Shown here piece by piece: positions 18,861 through 28,488 of a stretch of 64,000 bases of DNA. The position numbers and the translations under genes were made by a program. Every line of letters starts with the position of its first letter. The stretch's first letter is position 1. Source of the DNA: Streptomyces ferrugineus (GTDB lineage: Bacteria > Actinomycetota > Actinomycetes > Streptomycetales > Streptomycetaceae). The notes below the pieces were generated by a model. That model was not told where the DNA came from. It saw nothing but the letters and a program-made list of their open reading frames with translations, and ran no database searches. The stretch covers positions 5,580,001-5,644,000 of the forward strand of contig NZ_CP063373.1 of NCBI RefSeq assembly GCF_015160855.1, written 5' to 3'.

Positions 18861-19634
18861 ATGCCCGACGCCGGGAGCCTGACTCGGCTTCTCATCGACC
18901 TGGGCGTCCGCCGCGGCGGGATCCTGATGGTGCACGCGTCCCTCAGCGGGACAGGGCTGAGTCCGTCGGACGCACGGGATGCGCTGCTGGCCGCACTCGG
19001 CCCGGCAGGCACGCTTGTCGCCCCCGCCTTCACCCCGGAGAACTCCGACACTTCACGCGCGCATCGGGCGCTGGTCGAAGGGCTGTCCGAGCGGGAGGTG
19101 CAGGACTTCCGGGCGGCGATGCCTCCCTTCGCACCCGATGTGACACCGTGCCCGAGCATGGGAGCGCTCGCCGAGTCCGTACGGACCATGCCTGGCGCCG
19201 TGCGCAGCACGCATCCGCAGACCTCGCTGACCGGACTGGGGCCCCGCGCGGCCGAGTTGCTCGCTCGGCACCACCCGCACTGCCACCTGGGCGAGGACTC
19301 CCCGCTCGCCGCGCTGTACGAGGCGGACGCCCAAGTGCTGCTGCTGCGGGTGGGGTTCGAGGTGTGCAGCGCGTTCCATCTCGCCGAGTACCGGTTGCGG
19401 CCACCGCCGCCGACCCGCACCTACCGATGTGTGACCGGGGCCGTGGGAAACTGGACGTCGTACGAGGATCTCGTCCTGGACGACCGTGACTTCGCCGCGA
19501 TCGGGGCACGTCTGCCGCGCGGTCTCCTGAACGGCGGGGAGTGGGCCGGCAAGGCCGTCGTCGTCCTCGGTATGCGCGATGCCGTCGACAACGCAGGGAT
19601 GCAAATGTCCCGATATCGCTCGGGATTGCCCTGA
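18861..19634 (+). CDS. AAC(3)-family N-acetyltransferase of the Fxs locus
   Basis: The 257-aa protein is similar along its length to aminoglycoside 3-N-acetyltransferases: LIDLGVRRGGILMVHASLSG at the start, GTLVAPAFTPENSDT, RTMPGAVRSTHPQTS and a middle HLGEDSPLAALYE. In the family the acetyl group of acetyl-CoA is moved to an amine, and His and Glu/Asp of these motifs take part. In this setting, about 150 bp upstream of fxsA on the same strand, it is more likely to modify the RiPP product or another cell metabolite than to give drug resistance; that is inference. The ATG has a GGAGGAAGG site upstream. A small UUCG-loop hairpin (19645-19658) follows the stop. Confidence 0.75.
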   Translation: MPDAGSLTRLLIDLGVRRGGILMVHASLSGTGLSPSDARDALLAALGPAGTLVAPAFTPENSDTSRAHRALVEGLSEREVQDFRAAMPPFAPDVTPCPSMGALAESVRTMPGAVRSTHPQTSLTGLGPRAAELLARHHPHCHLGEDSPLAALYEADAQVLLLRVGFEVCSAFHLAEYRLRPPPPTRTYRCVTGAVGNWTSYEDLVLDDRDFAAIGARLPRGLLNGGEWAGKAVVVLGMRDAVDNAGMQMSRYRSGLP

Positions 19635-19785
19635 GTGGATGAGTGAGGATTCGTCCTCCGTCGGACCACCGGCCAGGTGGACGCGCGCAGAGCTCTGAAA
19701 GAGCATGGACATGGAATGTTTCGGGGCAACATCTCGGCACTCGGCACCACTCAGGGACGCTCAGGGTCAGGGGGAGCAACTACCG

Positions 19786-19968
19786 ATGGATGCGCCTCAG
19801 GAAAGCAGCCGCAATACAGGACTGGTGGACATCACCGGGTTCTCGCCTCACCTGCTGGAGACAGTGGCTGAAACGAACACGGCACTTGGGCACGCCCTGC
19901 GGCGACGCCTTCAAGAAGCCGACAGTCCGCAAGGGACGACCGACGTCGTCTTCGACAGTGCGCTGTGA
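19786..19968 (+). CDS. fxsA: FxsA: FxSxx-COOH cyclophane RiPP precursor, 60 aa
   Basis: A 60-residue peptide ending ...VVFDSAL, which fits the FxSxx-COOH rule exactly (F56, S58, two residues, then the carboxyl end). The leader part reads GLVDITGFSPHLLETVAE and HALRRRLQEA, a helical segment of the kind such precursors use for enzyme recognition. In FxsB-type systems the enzyme joins the Phe ring to the Ser two residues later, giving a strained three-residue cyclophane. The ATG follows a GGGGGAG site by about ten bases. The stop overlaps the GTG of fxsB (GTGA), so precursor and enzyme are translationally coupled. Confidence 0.85.
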   Translation: MDAPQESSRNTGLVDITGFSPHLLETVAETNTALGHALRRRLQEADSPQGTTDVVFDSAL

Positions 19969-21185
19969 CCGCATGGGAGGTCGACCCCGCCGAGCCGGGC
20001 CGGCCGCCGGGCGTTCCCTTACGGCAGTTCCTGTTGAAGATCCACAGCTTGTGCAATCTGTCCTGCGACTACTGTTATGTGTACTTCGCCGCTGACCAGA
20101 GCTGGCGGCAACGGCCCAGCATGATGCCCCTCGACACGGTCCGCCGAGCCGCCGACCGGATCGCCGAGCACGCGCTGGAGCACCGGCTTCGCTCCGTCCG
20201 GATCATCCTGCACGGCGGGGAACCTCTGATGGTGGGGAGAACGCACCTCTCCGAACTGCTCACCGTCCTCCATGAACGCCTGGACCCGGTGGTGCCTTTC
20301 CACTGCTCGCTCCAGTCGAACGGAACGCTCCTCGACACGAACTTCCTCGAGCTGCTGCTCGACCACCGGGTCGACGTGGCGGTGAGCCTCGACGGGGCAC
20401 CCGCGGCACACGACCGGCACCGTCGGTTCTCGGACGGCCGCCCGAGCCACCCACGTGTCGCCGCGGCGCTGAAGCTGCTCGGACATCCCAGGTATCGACA
20501 TCTGTTCGTGGGACTCCTGTGCACCGTGGACCTGGCGAACGACCCCGTCGAAACCTACGAGTCGCTCCTGCGGTTCGAGCCACCGCGCGTCGACTTCCTT
20601 CTGCCGCACGGCACTTGGGGTCGTCCGCCCCCGGGCGTCGAAGACCGGACACGCCCCCCGCACCGGCCCCCGGACACCGAGACCCGTGGTGACCGGGTCC
20701 CCTACGCCGAGTGGTTGATGTCCGTCTTCGACCGCTGGTTCGACGCGCCACAGCAGGAGACTCGCGTTCGCTCGTTCGAGGAGCTCATGTCCGGCCTGCT
20801 CGGCGGCGCCGTGAACACCGAGGCGTTCGGACTCGCACCGCACGACCTCGTGGTCGTGGAGTCCGATGGGACCCTTGAGGACTCCGACTCCCTCAAGGTC
20901 GTGGCACCCGGCGCGCCGGTCACCGGGCTCGACGTGTTCCGGCACCCCTTCTCCGACGCCCTTCGCACGGAGGCCATGCGCAGGCGGCAGGCGGGAGCGG
21001 ACGGTCTCGGGCAGGTCTGCCGGGACTGTGTGTTCACCGACGTCTGCGGAGGCGGCCTGTACACCCACCGCCACCACCCGACGACCGGATTCGCCAACCC
21101 CTCGGTCTACTGCGCGGATCTGGCCGTCCTGATCGCCCACATCCGCCGACGCATGAACCATCACCTGATGCGCGCCCCTCAGTGA
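19965..21185 (+). CDS. fxsB: FxsB: cyclophane-forming radical SAM/SPASM peptide maturase
   Basis: The 406-aa protein has the radical SAM cluster motif CNLSCDYC (Cys30, 34, 37), the GGEP motif (ILHGGEPLM) and a C-terminal cysteine-rich SPASM-like segment (CRDCVFTDVCGGG, Cys352, 355, 361, then Cys383) for an auxiliary iron-sulfur centre. It starts at GTG within the fxsA stop. The role, from the family, is radical C-C bond formation between Phe and Ser in the precursor. Codon 19 is TTA (20019-20021), the rare leucine codon read by the bldA tRNA in Streptomyces, so translation may be developmentally limited. It is followed by a gap of about 310 bp before fxsC, unlike the tight fxsA-fxsB joint. 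Confidence 0.88.
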   Translation: MTAWEVDPAEPGRPPGVPLRQFLLKIHSLCNLSCDYCYVYFAADQSWRQRPSMMPLDTVRRAADRIAEHALEHRLRSVRIILHGGEPLMVGRTHLSELLTVLHERLDPVVPFHCSLQSNGTLLDTNFLELLLDHRVDVAVSLDGAPAAHDRHRRFSDGRPSHPRVAAALKLLGHPRYRHLFVGLLCTVDLANDPVETYESLLRFEPPRVDFLLPHGTWGRPPPGVEDRTRPPHRPPDTETRGDRVPYAEWLMSVFDRWFDAPQQETRVRSFEELMSGLLGGAVNTEAFGLAPHDLVVVESDGTLEDSDSLKVVAPGAPVTGLDVFRHPFSDALRTEAMRRRQAGADGLGQVCRDCVFTDVCGGGLYTHRHHPTTGFANPSVYCADLAVLIAHIRRRMNHHLMRAPQ

Positions 21186-21497
21186 GCCGGGACCGTGACA
21201 CCGCGCGCCCCAAGTGCTCAACGAAGCAAGGAGAGTTGAATGCCTTCGATGTGGGGATAGGTGGATATGAACTCGGATCCTGCCGCGCAGGGTACCGCGC
21301 GGAGGAAGGGGGGTATCGTTCGCTGTCTCGGCACTGCTCCACCACGGCAAGAACTGAGGGGAACCGGTTGGGGGGTGATGAGGTGTGGAGGTCCACTGTT
21401 CCGTGCTCGCTTCCGCCGGCGCCGGACACCCTCCAAGGCGCACAGTGTGGCTCGCTCCACCGTCTGAACCCCGTGGAAGCTGCAGGTCAGGGACTCA
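21186..21497 (+). other. 312-bp gap between fxsB and fxsC
   Basis: No convincing gene lies here. The short open frames in this gap lack a good start context and family features. The stretch is rich in G-runs (for example near 21308-21315) and may hold a separate promoter for fxsC-fxsT, but I could not identify one. Confidence 0.4.
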
Positions 21498-22769
21498 TTG
21501 GAACCGTATTTCTTCCTGAGCTACGCGCGCAGGCGGGGCCCTCGGGTCCTGATCAAACGGTTTTACGACGATCTTTGCACCGAACTGCGTGGCTTACGCG
21601 CGAGGACCAGCGAGCCGTTCGGGCGACCCTTTCTCGACGTCCTGTCCATCCAGGTCGGTCAGAACTGGAACGCGGCCCTGGGCGATGCCGTGGGGCATTG
21701 CCGGACCATGGTGGCCCTGTACACCTCGGACTACTTCCGCAGCGACTTCTGCGGGCGGGAGTGGAAGGCCTTCGACGACCGGCAGCGCGGCCTGCGCGAC
21801 GTGACGGGTGTGGACGCGCGAGCGCTCATTCCGGTCCTGTGGGAACCGGTGTCGGGGGTCCCCACCGGCGCCGACCACATACAGTACGAGAACATCGACT
21901 TCGGCGAGGACTACGCCCGGTGGGGGTTACGGCGGTTGCTGGTCGCGGACCCGGGCGGGGAGTACATCCGGATCGTGAAACTCCTCGCGCAGCAGATACT
22001 GGTCGCCGCGGAGCACTTCCGGATACCGGTGGTCGAGGGTCTCGATCTCAGCGCTCCGGAGGCGGTGGGCCCGTTCCCCTCCACCGACCTCGCGGCGCCG
22101 GGCAGCCATGCCCTGGTACTGGTGGCCGCACGGACTGCCGCGACAGCACATCCGCAGCGGGTGCATCCCGCGTGCCGGTGCCACGGAGACAGCCCCGCCG
22201 ACTGGAATCCGTTCCCCACCGAACACGAGGAACCGCTGGCCACAAGGGCGAGACGCCTTCTGGAGCAGAGCGGCTTCACCGTGCGGACCGAGACCGTCTC
22301 GCACCAGCTCGGACAGCACCTCGACCGGGCCCGCGCGCAGGGGTGGGTCGCGGTCCTCCTGGTGGAGGCACAGGCCGCGGCTGACGAGGCGTATCGAAGA
22401 GCGATCCGGGCGTACGACCGGGAGAACCATCCCGGCAGTGTCGTGATCGTCCCGTGCGGAGCGGACGAGGCGAGTGATCCGTCGCAGGGCAAGTCCTACT
22501 GGGATACGGTCCGCAGCGCGTTCCCCCTGAGCTGGGCGAGCGGCGCCGGCGAACCTTTGCCGTTGGTCCAGCTGGGTGCTTTGTCTGACGATTTCGACGG
22601 CCTCCTCCATGCGGTAGTTGCCAAGGCGAGCAACCACCTTTTCTCTTTCTTGGGAGAAGAGGAGGTGTTCCCGACCGACTCCGCGAGCCTTCCCATCCTC
22701 GACGTCGTGGCCCCTTTCCGCCCCACACCTTCGAGAGCCGGAGCAAGGAGCAGGACCGATGACCCATGA
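21498..22769 (+). CDS. fxsC: FxsC: TIR-like protein of the Fxs system
   Basis: The 423-aa protein begins LEPYFFLSYARR, a typical TIR strand-A motif, and later has YTSDYFRSDFCGREW (Cys85, Glu88, Trp89), matching the conserved SxxFxxSxWCxxE-type segment of TIR-like domains. A second half (about 200-390) contains ALVLVAARTAATAHPQR and SVVIVPCGADEAS and looks like the FxsC C-terminal region. The start is TTG with AGGGA just upstream; no other in-frame start lies close. Codons 33 and 144 are TTA. The stop overlaps fxsT by 11 bases. In the family FxsC always accompanies FxsA/FxsB, but its biochemical role is not established to my knowledge. Confidence 0.8.
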   Translation: MEPYFFLSYARRRGPRVLIKRFYDDLCTELRGLRARTSEPFGRPFLDVLSIQVGQNWNAALGDAVGHCRTMVALYTSDYFRSDFCGREWKAFDDRQRGLRDVTGVDARALIPVLWEPVSGVPTGADHIQYENIDFGEDYARWGLRRLLVADPGGEYIRIVKLLAQQILVAAEHFRIPVVEGLDLSAPEAVGPFPSTDLAAPGSHALVLVAARTAATAHPQRVHPACRCHGDSPADWNPFPTEHEEPLATRARRLLEQSGFTVRTETVSHQLGQHLDRARAQGWVAVLLVEAQAAADEAYRRAIRAYDRENHPGSVVIVPCGADEASDPSQGKSYWDTVRSAFPLSWASGAGEPLPLVQLGALSDDFDGLLHAVVAKASNHLFSFLGEEEVFPTDSASLPILDVVAPFRPTPSRAGARSRTDDP

Positions 22770-25700
22770 CGACCACGGCCGGGGCACGATCATCACCTTC
22801 TACTCCTTCAAGGGCGGCACGGGGCGCACCATGGCGCTGGTCAACACCGCCTGGATCCTCGCCAGCAACGGCCTGCGCGTCCTCGTCGTGGACTGGGACC
22901 TGGAGGCGCCCGGACTGCACACCTACCTGCAGCCCCTGCTCGCCGACCCCGAACTCACCGAGAGTGCGGGCGTCATCGAGATGGTGCAGAACTTCGCCCG
23001 GGAGGCGACGGCACACGCCGTGGGCTCCCGCGCCGAGGCCGGGGACGCGACCACGGCTCGGCCGCCCTCCCTCGTCGGACTCCGAGAGCACGCACGGGTC
23101 GACCAGTACGTCGTGGGCACGGATCTGCGGCTCCCCCCGGGCGGGAGGCTCGACCTGCTACCGGCCGGTGCGCAGGACCCCGACACCTATGCCGTCACCG
23201 TCAGCACCTTCGACTGGGGCAAGTTCTACCGCATGGGTGGCAACAACCTGCTGACGGCGTTGCGTGAGGACATGGCAGCGCGTTATGACTACGTGCTGAT
23301 CGACAGCAGGACCGGGTTCAGTGACACGGCGGGCATCTGCACGGTGGTCCTGCCTGACATCGTGGTGGACTGCTTCACCCTGAGCCGGCAGGGCGTCAAC
23401 GGCGCCGTCCGGGTGGCGGAGTCGATCCGCCGCAACTCCCACGCCCAGCGGAACATCCGCATCGTGCCGGTGCCCATGCGCGTCGAGGACGCCGGCCGCG
23501 ACCGTCTCGAGGCCGGGCGATACCAGGCCCGCAGCCTGTTCAGCCCGTTCCTGCACTGGATGCCGGAAGAGGAGTACGACGACTACTGGAACAGCGTCGA
23601 GATCCCCTACAAGGCCAGCTACGCCTACGAGGAGATCCCCGCCACCGTAGGAGAGCGGCGTCAGGACGGCACACTGCTCGCCGCATTCGAACGACTCACC
23701 GCCCGGATCACCGACAACCGGGTGATCCAGTTGAGCAACATGCCGGAGACCTACCGTCAGCGGCTGCGCAGGGAGTACGAACGCAACTCGCCCGTCAACC
23801 GCAAGGACTTCTACGTCAGCTACGCCGCCCCGGACCGGCTCTGGGCGGACTGGGCGGCCGCGGCGTTCCGGGCCGCGGGCTTCGAGGCGAAGCTGGCACC
23901 GGTCGAGACGACCGACCTCTCGGCCGCCTCCACGGCGCTGGCCGGGCTGGAGCGCACCCTGGCCGGTGAGTCGCGGCTCGTCGTGCTGCTCTCTTCGCAG
24001 TACACGGCTCTCAAGGAGGCACGGGACACCTGGCAGCGCGTCAGCCGTAGGGACTCCAACGGCGAGAACGGCATGATCATTCCGGTCCATGTGGACGACT
24101 CCTCGCTCCCACCGGAGTTCACGACCGCCTCCCCGGCCGTCAGCCTTGTCGGAGTCTCCACCGAGGAGGCGGTGCTTCGGCTGCTGGCCGCCGCCGACGG
24201 GGAGCAGCCAGGGAGCGGTGCCCGCCATGTCGCGGCGAGTGCGATCCCGTCCACCAGGCTCCCCGGCACACCACCGAAGGTGTCCCGGCTGCCACAGCGC
24301 AACGCCGTGTTCACCGGTCGCCGGGCGCTGATCGAGCGTCTGCGGGACAGTCTGCTCTCGGGCGGTTCCACCGCCGTGCTGCCCCAGGCCCTCTACGGAC
24401 TCGGCGGGGTCGGCAAGACGCAGATCGCCCTGGAGTACGCACACCGCTTCGCCTCGGACTACGACGTGGTCTGGTGGATCAACGCGGCCGAACGGCAGCA
24501 GATCCGTCAGGACCTCAGCGCACTCGGCGCGCGCCTCGGAGTGGCCACCGGCGGCAAGGACCTGCGCGCGATATGCAACGAGGTGCTGGACAGGCTGCGC
24601 CGCGGCGCTCCCCACTCCCGGTGGCTGCTCGTCTACGACAACGCCGAGAAGGCCGGGGACCTCGACGAACTGATTCCCGTCAGCGGATCCGGCCGGCATG
24701 TCCTGATCACCTCCCGCAACCCCGGGTGGGACGAGCGTGCGGCACGCCTCGAGGTCGACCTCTTCACCCGGGAGGAGAGCGTGGCCCTGCTCCGCCGCTA
24801 CAACCGCGGCCTGGAACGGGTGGAGGCGGACCGGGTGGCGGAGGAACTGGGGGACTTCCCCCTCGCGGTCAGCCTCGCTGCGGCGTCGCTCCAGCAGTCG
24901 GCCCTGCCCGTGGACACCTACGTGGAGATGCTTCGTAGTCAGATGACCGACATCCTGCGCAGTCAGCCTGCGCCCGAATACCCGAGTTCCGCCGCAGCCA
25001 CCTGGCTGCTCTCCCTCAACCAGTTGCGGGAGCGCATGCCCGCAGCCGCCGCGCTCCTGCAGGTGTGCGCGTTCTTCGGCCCCGACCCCATCCCGCGAAG
25101 CCTGCTCAACAACCAGACCTCTCGCCGGTTGCTGCAACACCACGACCCGAGTCTGGCGAACCTGCTGATGATGGGCAGGCTGTACGGAGAGATCAAGCGC
25201 AACGGGCTGGCGCAGATCGACGAACGCGCCGACACCCTCACCCTGCACCGTCTGGTCCAGCGGGTCCTCAGGGACCAGCTCAGCGCCGAGGAACAGGGCG
25301 AGATGCGCGAGCGGGTCCACTCCGTCCTCGGCGAGGGCAACCCCAACAACCCCGACGACTCCGCCAACTGGTCCCACTACGCCGCGCTGCTGCCTCATCT
25401 GCGACCGACGCAGGCGGAGGAGAGCGACAAGACCGAGGTGCGGCAGTGGATCTGCGACACGGTCCGCTACCTGTGGCGCAGCGGCGACGCCGCGACGGCC
25501 GACCAGACGGCCGAGCGTGTGCTGGGCACCTGGACCTCGCTGTTCGGAGACGACGACGAACTGGTGCTCCAACTGCGCACCGAACTCGGCAACGCCCTGC
25601 GCGACCAGGGCCGGCTGTCCAAGGCGTTCTCGGTGACCCGAGACGCCTACGAACGTGGGCGTCGTGTCCTCGGCGAGGACCACCCCTACACCCTGAACGC

Positions 25701-26760
25701 GGCCATGAGCCTGGGCGCCGACCTGCGTGGTGCCGGACGCTACGAGGAAGCCATGGAAAGCGACAGGGACACGCTCGAGCGGGCACGTCGCGTGTACACG
25801 GACTCTCACCCGCGAACCCTGTCGGCGGCGAACAACCTCGCCGTGTCCGAGTTCCTCTCCGGCAACCGGGAGGCGGCGCGCAACACCAACCGGGACATCT
25901 TCAAGCAGCGCCAGGAGATCTCCGGTCCCGACGAGCGCTCCACGCTCAACTCGGCCACCAACTACGCCCGCGACCTGCGCGCCGCAGGAGAGTTCCACGA
26001 GGCGCTGAAACTCATCGAGGACACCCTCGAGCGAAGCCGGCGCACGCTCGGAAACGAGCACCTGATCACGTTCCGCGCCTCGCTCGGAGCTGCCATCCTC
26101 TACCGCCGCCTCGGCGACTCCGAGAAGGCCTACGCGTTGACCAGCGAAACGTACGACCAGTGCCGCAAACAGCTCGGCGACGACCACCCCGACACACTGG
26201 CCGTGGCGACGAACCTGTGCTCCGACCGGTACGACCGCGGAGATGCCGTGGAGGGGCGGGACCTCGCCAAGGACACCTTCGAGCGCTACCAGCGCCGGTT
26301 CGGCGAGGATCACGTCTTCACCCTCGCGAGCGCCACCAACCTCGCGATCCTGCTGCGCCTCACGGGTGAGCGGGAGGAGGCGCTGCGGCTGTCGGCGCAG
26401 GCCCTCGATCGCCTGCGCGGACTCCTCGGCCCTCGGCATCCGTACACGCTCACCTGCATGCTCAACCATGCGACGGACCTGTCGGAGAACGACCGCCACC
26501 CGGAGGCGGTCGGAATGGCTCGCGAAGCGTCCGAGGGACTCGAAGCCGTACTCGGCCCCAACCACTACCTGACGATTGCCGGCGCCTCCAACCTCGCCGC
26601 ACAGCTGCGTCAGGACGAACCGGACGAGGCCCGGCGACTCCACGACGAAGCCGAAGGACGGGCAAGGGAGAGCAAGGAGCTGGGCGGCGAACATCCCATG
26701 ACCCGCTCGGTCACGGCGTGGCGCCCCATCGACGCGGACATCGAGCCACCGGTCACCTGA
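22759..26760 (+). CDS. fxsT: FxsT: ParA-like + TIR-like + NB-ARC + TPR protein of the Fxs system
   Basis: A 1333-aa multidomain protein. Residues 1-300 are a ParA/MinD-type ATPase (FYSFKGGTGRT at 13-24; DWDLEAPG; YDYVLIDSRTGFSD). Residues about 349-485 form a second TIR-like domain (DFYVSYAAPDRLWADW, VVLLSSQYT). Residues about 525-830 are an NB-ARC NTPase (GLGGVGKT with Lys553, LLVYDNAE with Asp627, GRHVLITSRN). The C-terminus (about 895-1310) is a run of 42-residue tetratricopeptide repeats of the HPxTL kind. The architecture resembles STAND/NLR signalling proteins. The ATG lies inside the end of fxsC with GGAG upstream, so expression is coupled. A strong terminator follows. Confidence 0.85.
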   Translation: MTHDDHGRGTIITFYSFKGGTGRTMALVNTAWILASNGLRVLVVDWDLEAPGLHTYLQPLLADPELTESAGVIEMVQNFAREATAHAVGSRAEAGDATTARPPSLVGLREHARVDQYVVGTDLRLPPGGRLDLLPAGAQDPDTYAVTVSTFDWGKFYRMGGNNLLTALREDMAARYDYVLIDSRTGFSDTAGICTVVLPDIVVDCFTLSRQGVNGAVRVAESIRRNSHAQRNIRIVPVPMRVEDAGRDRLEAGRYQARSLFSPFLHWMPEEEYDDYWNSVEIPYKASYAYEEIPATVGERRQDGTLLAAFERLTARITDNRVIQLSNMPETYRQRLRREYERNSPVNRKDFYVSYAAPDRLWADWAAAAFRAAGFEAKLAPVETTDLSAASTALAGLERTLAGESRLVVLLSSQYTALKEARDTWQRVSRRDSNGENGMIIPVHVDDSSLPPEFTTASPAVSLVGVSTEEAVLRLLAAADGEQPGSGARHVAASAIPSTRLPGTPPKVSRLPQRNAVFTGRRALIERLRDSLLSGGSTAVLPQALYGLGGVGKTQIALEYAHRFASDYDVVWWINAAERQQIRQDLSALGARLGVATGGKDLRAICNEVLDRLRRGAPHSRWLLVYDNAEKAGDLDELIPVSGSGRHVLITSRNPGWDERAARLEVDLFTREESVALLRRYNRGLERVEADRVAEELGDFPLAVSLAAASLQQSALPVDTYVEMLRSQMTDILRSQPAPEYPSSAAATWLLSLNQLRERMPAAAALLQVCAFFGPDPIPRSLLNNQTSRRLLQHHDPSLANLLMMGRLYGEIKRNGLAQIDERADTLTLHRLVQRVLRDQLSAEEQGEMRERVHSVLGEGNPNNPDDSANWSHYAALLPHLRPTQAEESDKTEVRQWICDTVRYLWRSGDAATADQTAERVLGTWTSLFGDDDELVLQLRTELGNALRDQGRLSKAFSVTRDAYERGRRVLGEDHPYTLNAAMSLGADLRGAGRYEEAMESDRDTLERARRVYTDSHPRTLSAANNLAVSEFLSGNREAARNTNRDIFKQRQEISGPDERSTLNSATNYARDLRAAGEFHEALKLIEDTLERSRRTLGNEHLITFRASLGAAILYRRLGDSEKAYALTSETYDQCRKQLGDDHPDTLAVATNLCSDRYDRGDAVEGRDLAKDTFERYQRRFGEDHVFTLASATNLAILLRLTGEREEALRLSAQALDRLRGLLGPRHPYTLTCMLNHATDLSENDRHPEAVGMAREASEGLEAVLGPNHYLTIAGASNLAAQLRQDEPDEARRLHDEAEGRARESKELGGEHPMTRSVTAWRPIDADIEPPVT

Positions 26761-26794
26761 CCACCGGCTCGGTGGGACGGTCAGTGACCAAAGC

Positions 26795-26830
26795 CAGTCC
26801 GGCGCCTCGGCATCCGAAGGCGCCGGACTG
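26795..26830 (+). terminator. strong terminator after fxsT
   Basis: A 13-bp perfect stem (CAGTCCGGCGCCT / AGGCGCCGGACTG) with a 10-nt loop lies 35 bp after the fxsT stop. It can also serve the opposite-strand pseudogene that ends at 26895, so it is probably bidirectional. Confidence 0.75.
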
Positions 26831-26894
26831 AGCGGGCCCAGCCTCCGACCAGCCGACGACCGAGCGTGAACCGTCCCGTGCTCCCACCCGTGTG

Positions 26895-28192
26895 TCAACT
26901 GGCGAGGAGGCTGCGCACCTCCGTGACCTGCGCCGCACCGAGATCGGCGTAGCGCGCCATGGCCTCTTCGAGAAACTGCCTCGCCCCTCGTGCCTCGCCC
27001 TGGACGAGCGCGAGCTTGCCGACTTCCAGCAGAACCTGGTCCGCACCAAGGACGCCCATCTCCACTTCCGTCCAGGCAGCGCCTCGGCGATTTCCCATCC
27101 GTCGGTACATGAGGAGTGCGGTGTCGCCGTGTTCCCGTGCGGTGGCCCGATCACCCATCATCCTGCGGAGCGTACAGAGTTCGACGTGCACATCCGCGAT
27201 GTTCCGCTCACCGCCCAGCTCGTTGAACTCCCGCAACGCCTGTTCCAACAAGGCCTGTGCCTCTGCGTAGGATCCCAAGATCCTCTTCACGATCCCGATC
27301 TCGCGCCGGGCCCAGGCGCAGCCGTTCCTTTCCGATGCGCTGGATTTGATCCTCAGAGCAGCGGAGAATGATCCATGCCTCGTTGCGGTGGTTCCCCTTC
27401 GGCGACGATCCGGTCGGCGATGTGTCGGATGGTCAGCGGCAGACGGTGTCGTCGACCGTGCGGGAGCCTCGGCGCAGGATGTCGCCGACGACGGATCGGG
27501 CAGCGTCCTCACCGAGAGCGCCGACCTCGACATGCACGTCCGCGTCCAGACCGGGCAGCATGCGCGGCTTCGGCCACGTCGTCGAGGACGATCAGGAACG
27601 GCCTGCTTCCGACGGCGGACCGCCATTCGCTGCTCATGCTGTCCAGATTGAAGTCTGTCGTCGCCGGAGCCGCGCCGACGATGGTCAGCACCCCGGCGAG
27701 GGCGTCCTGCGGCCGGAGCCGACCCGCCGATTCCGCATGGCTGCGGTACGCGACGAAGAGCCGGCCGCCCGGGTCGCGCTCGACGAGGCGGTGGGCCGCC
27801 TGGACGGCGAGTTCCGTCTTGCCGCTCCCCGACCGCCCCGTGACGAGGCAGACGAGCGGCCGTGCCGCCGGCGCGGGCGGCTCGGCGGTCAGGAGCCGGT
27901 CCAGTTCGCTTTCGCGGCCGGCGAACACTGCCATTCCCGGTGGGAGTGTGTTCGGCCCGTCGCCGCGGTCGGCCGACACGCCGACCGGAGCGGGATCGTC
28001 CGTGGCGGGGCTGCCACCGGGCACCAGAACGGCACCCGCGGCCGCGAGGGTGACCAGCGCGAGCAGTGTGCCGAAGAGCCACCAGTTCCAGGTGGCGGTG
28101 ACCAGATTCGTCACCGCGCCCACGCCGGCCCCGAGGACGGGTCCGGACGCCAGTATCAGCGCCTCACGTCGTCGCCTGGGACTTATGGTCAT
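26895..28192 (-). pseudogene. decayed STAND (NB-ARC) NTPase with TPR tail, three frameshifts
   Basis: The N-terminal frame (from ATG 28192) gives two hydrophobic helices (VLGAGVGAVTNLVTAT, LFGTLLALVTLAAAGAVL) and a P-loop (VTGRSGSGKTELAVQA), then LIVLDDVAEAAH near 27570. Sense continues in a different frame (MLPGLDADVHVEVGAL, ARSVVGDILRRG), then back in the first frame near 27440 (PLTIRHIADRIVAEG), and finally a third frame from about 27340 gives TPR-like sequence (SYAEAQALLEQALREFN, ATAREHGDTALLMYRR, ARQFLEEAMARYADLG). No single frame spans the domains, so the gene is broken by at least three frame changes, unless the assembly is wrong. It probably was a membrane-anchored relative of FxsT-like sensors. 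Confidence 0.7.
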
Positions 28193-28488
28193 CGGCCCCC
28201 CAACCGTCGCCGAGCGAACTGCACATGCCCGTTCGGACGCGGCTCCACTCCTCGATCGGCAGGGGCATGCCGAGGGGCGGGCCGGATGGGGGGCGACCGG
28301 CGACGACCACCACCGGCTTACGTGTGAACGGCCTCTCGCGACGCGCATGGCGTGCGCATCGCGCGGGAACTCCCGGTCTGTTCCTTTCGACGTCTGTCCC
28401 GGACCCGCCGCTCATTCGCTGCTCATCCGCCCCCGGGAGGATCGAGGAGTCCCCCAGCCCATCGATGAGCATCCCAAGGAGCGACGCC

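Noticed and set aside
21261..21467. A 68-aa plus-strand frame between fxsB and fxsC
   Set aside because: Arg/Gly-rich, no recognisable precursor features and no FxSxx end; the FxSxx peptide is at 19786-19968.
23158..26898. A long minus-strand open frame opposite fxsT
   Set aside because: An antisense shadow of the ParA/NB-ARC/TPR gene; no motif and no start context.
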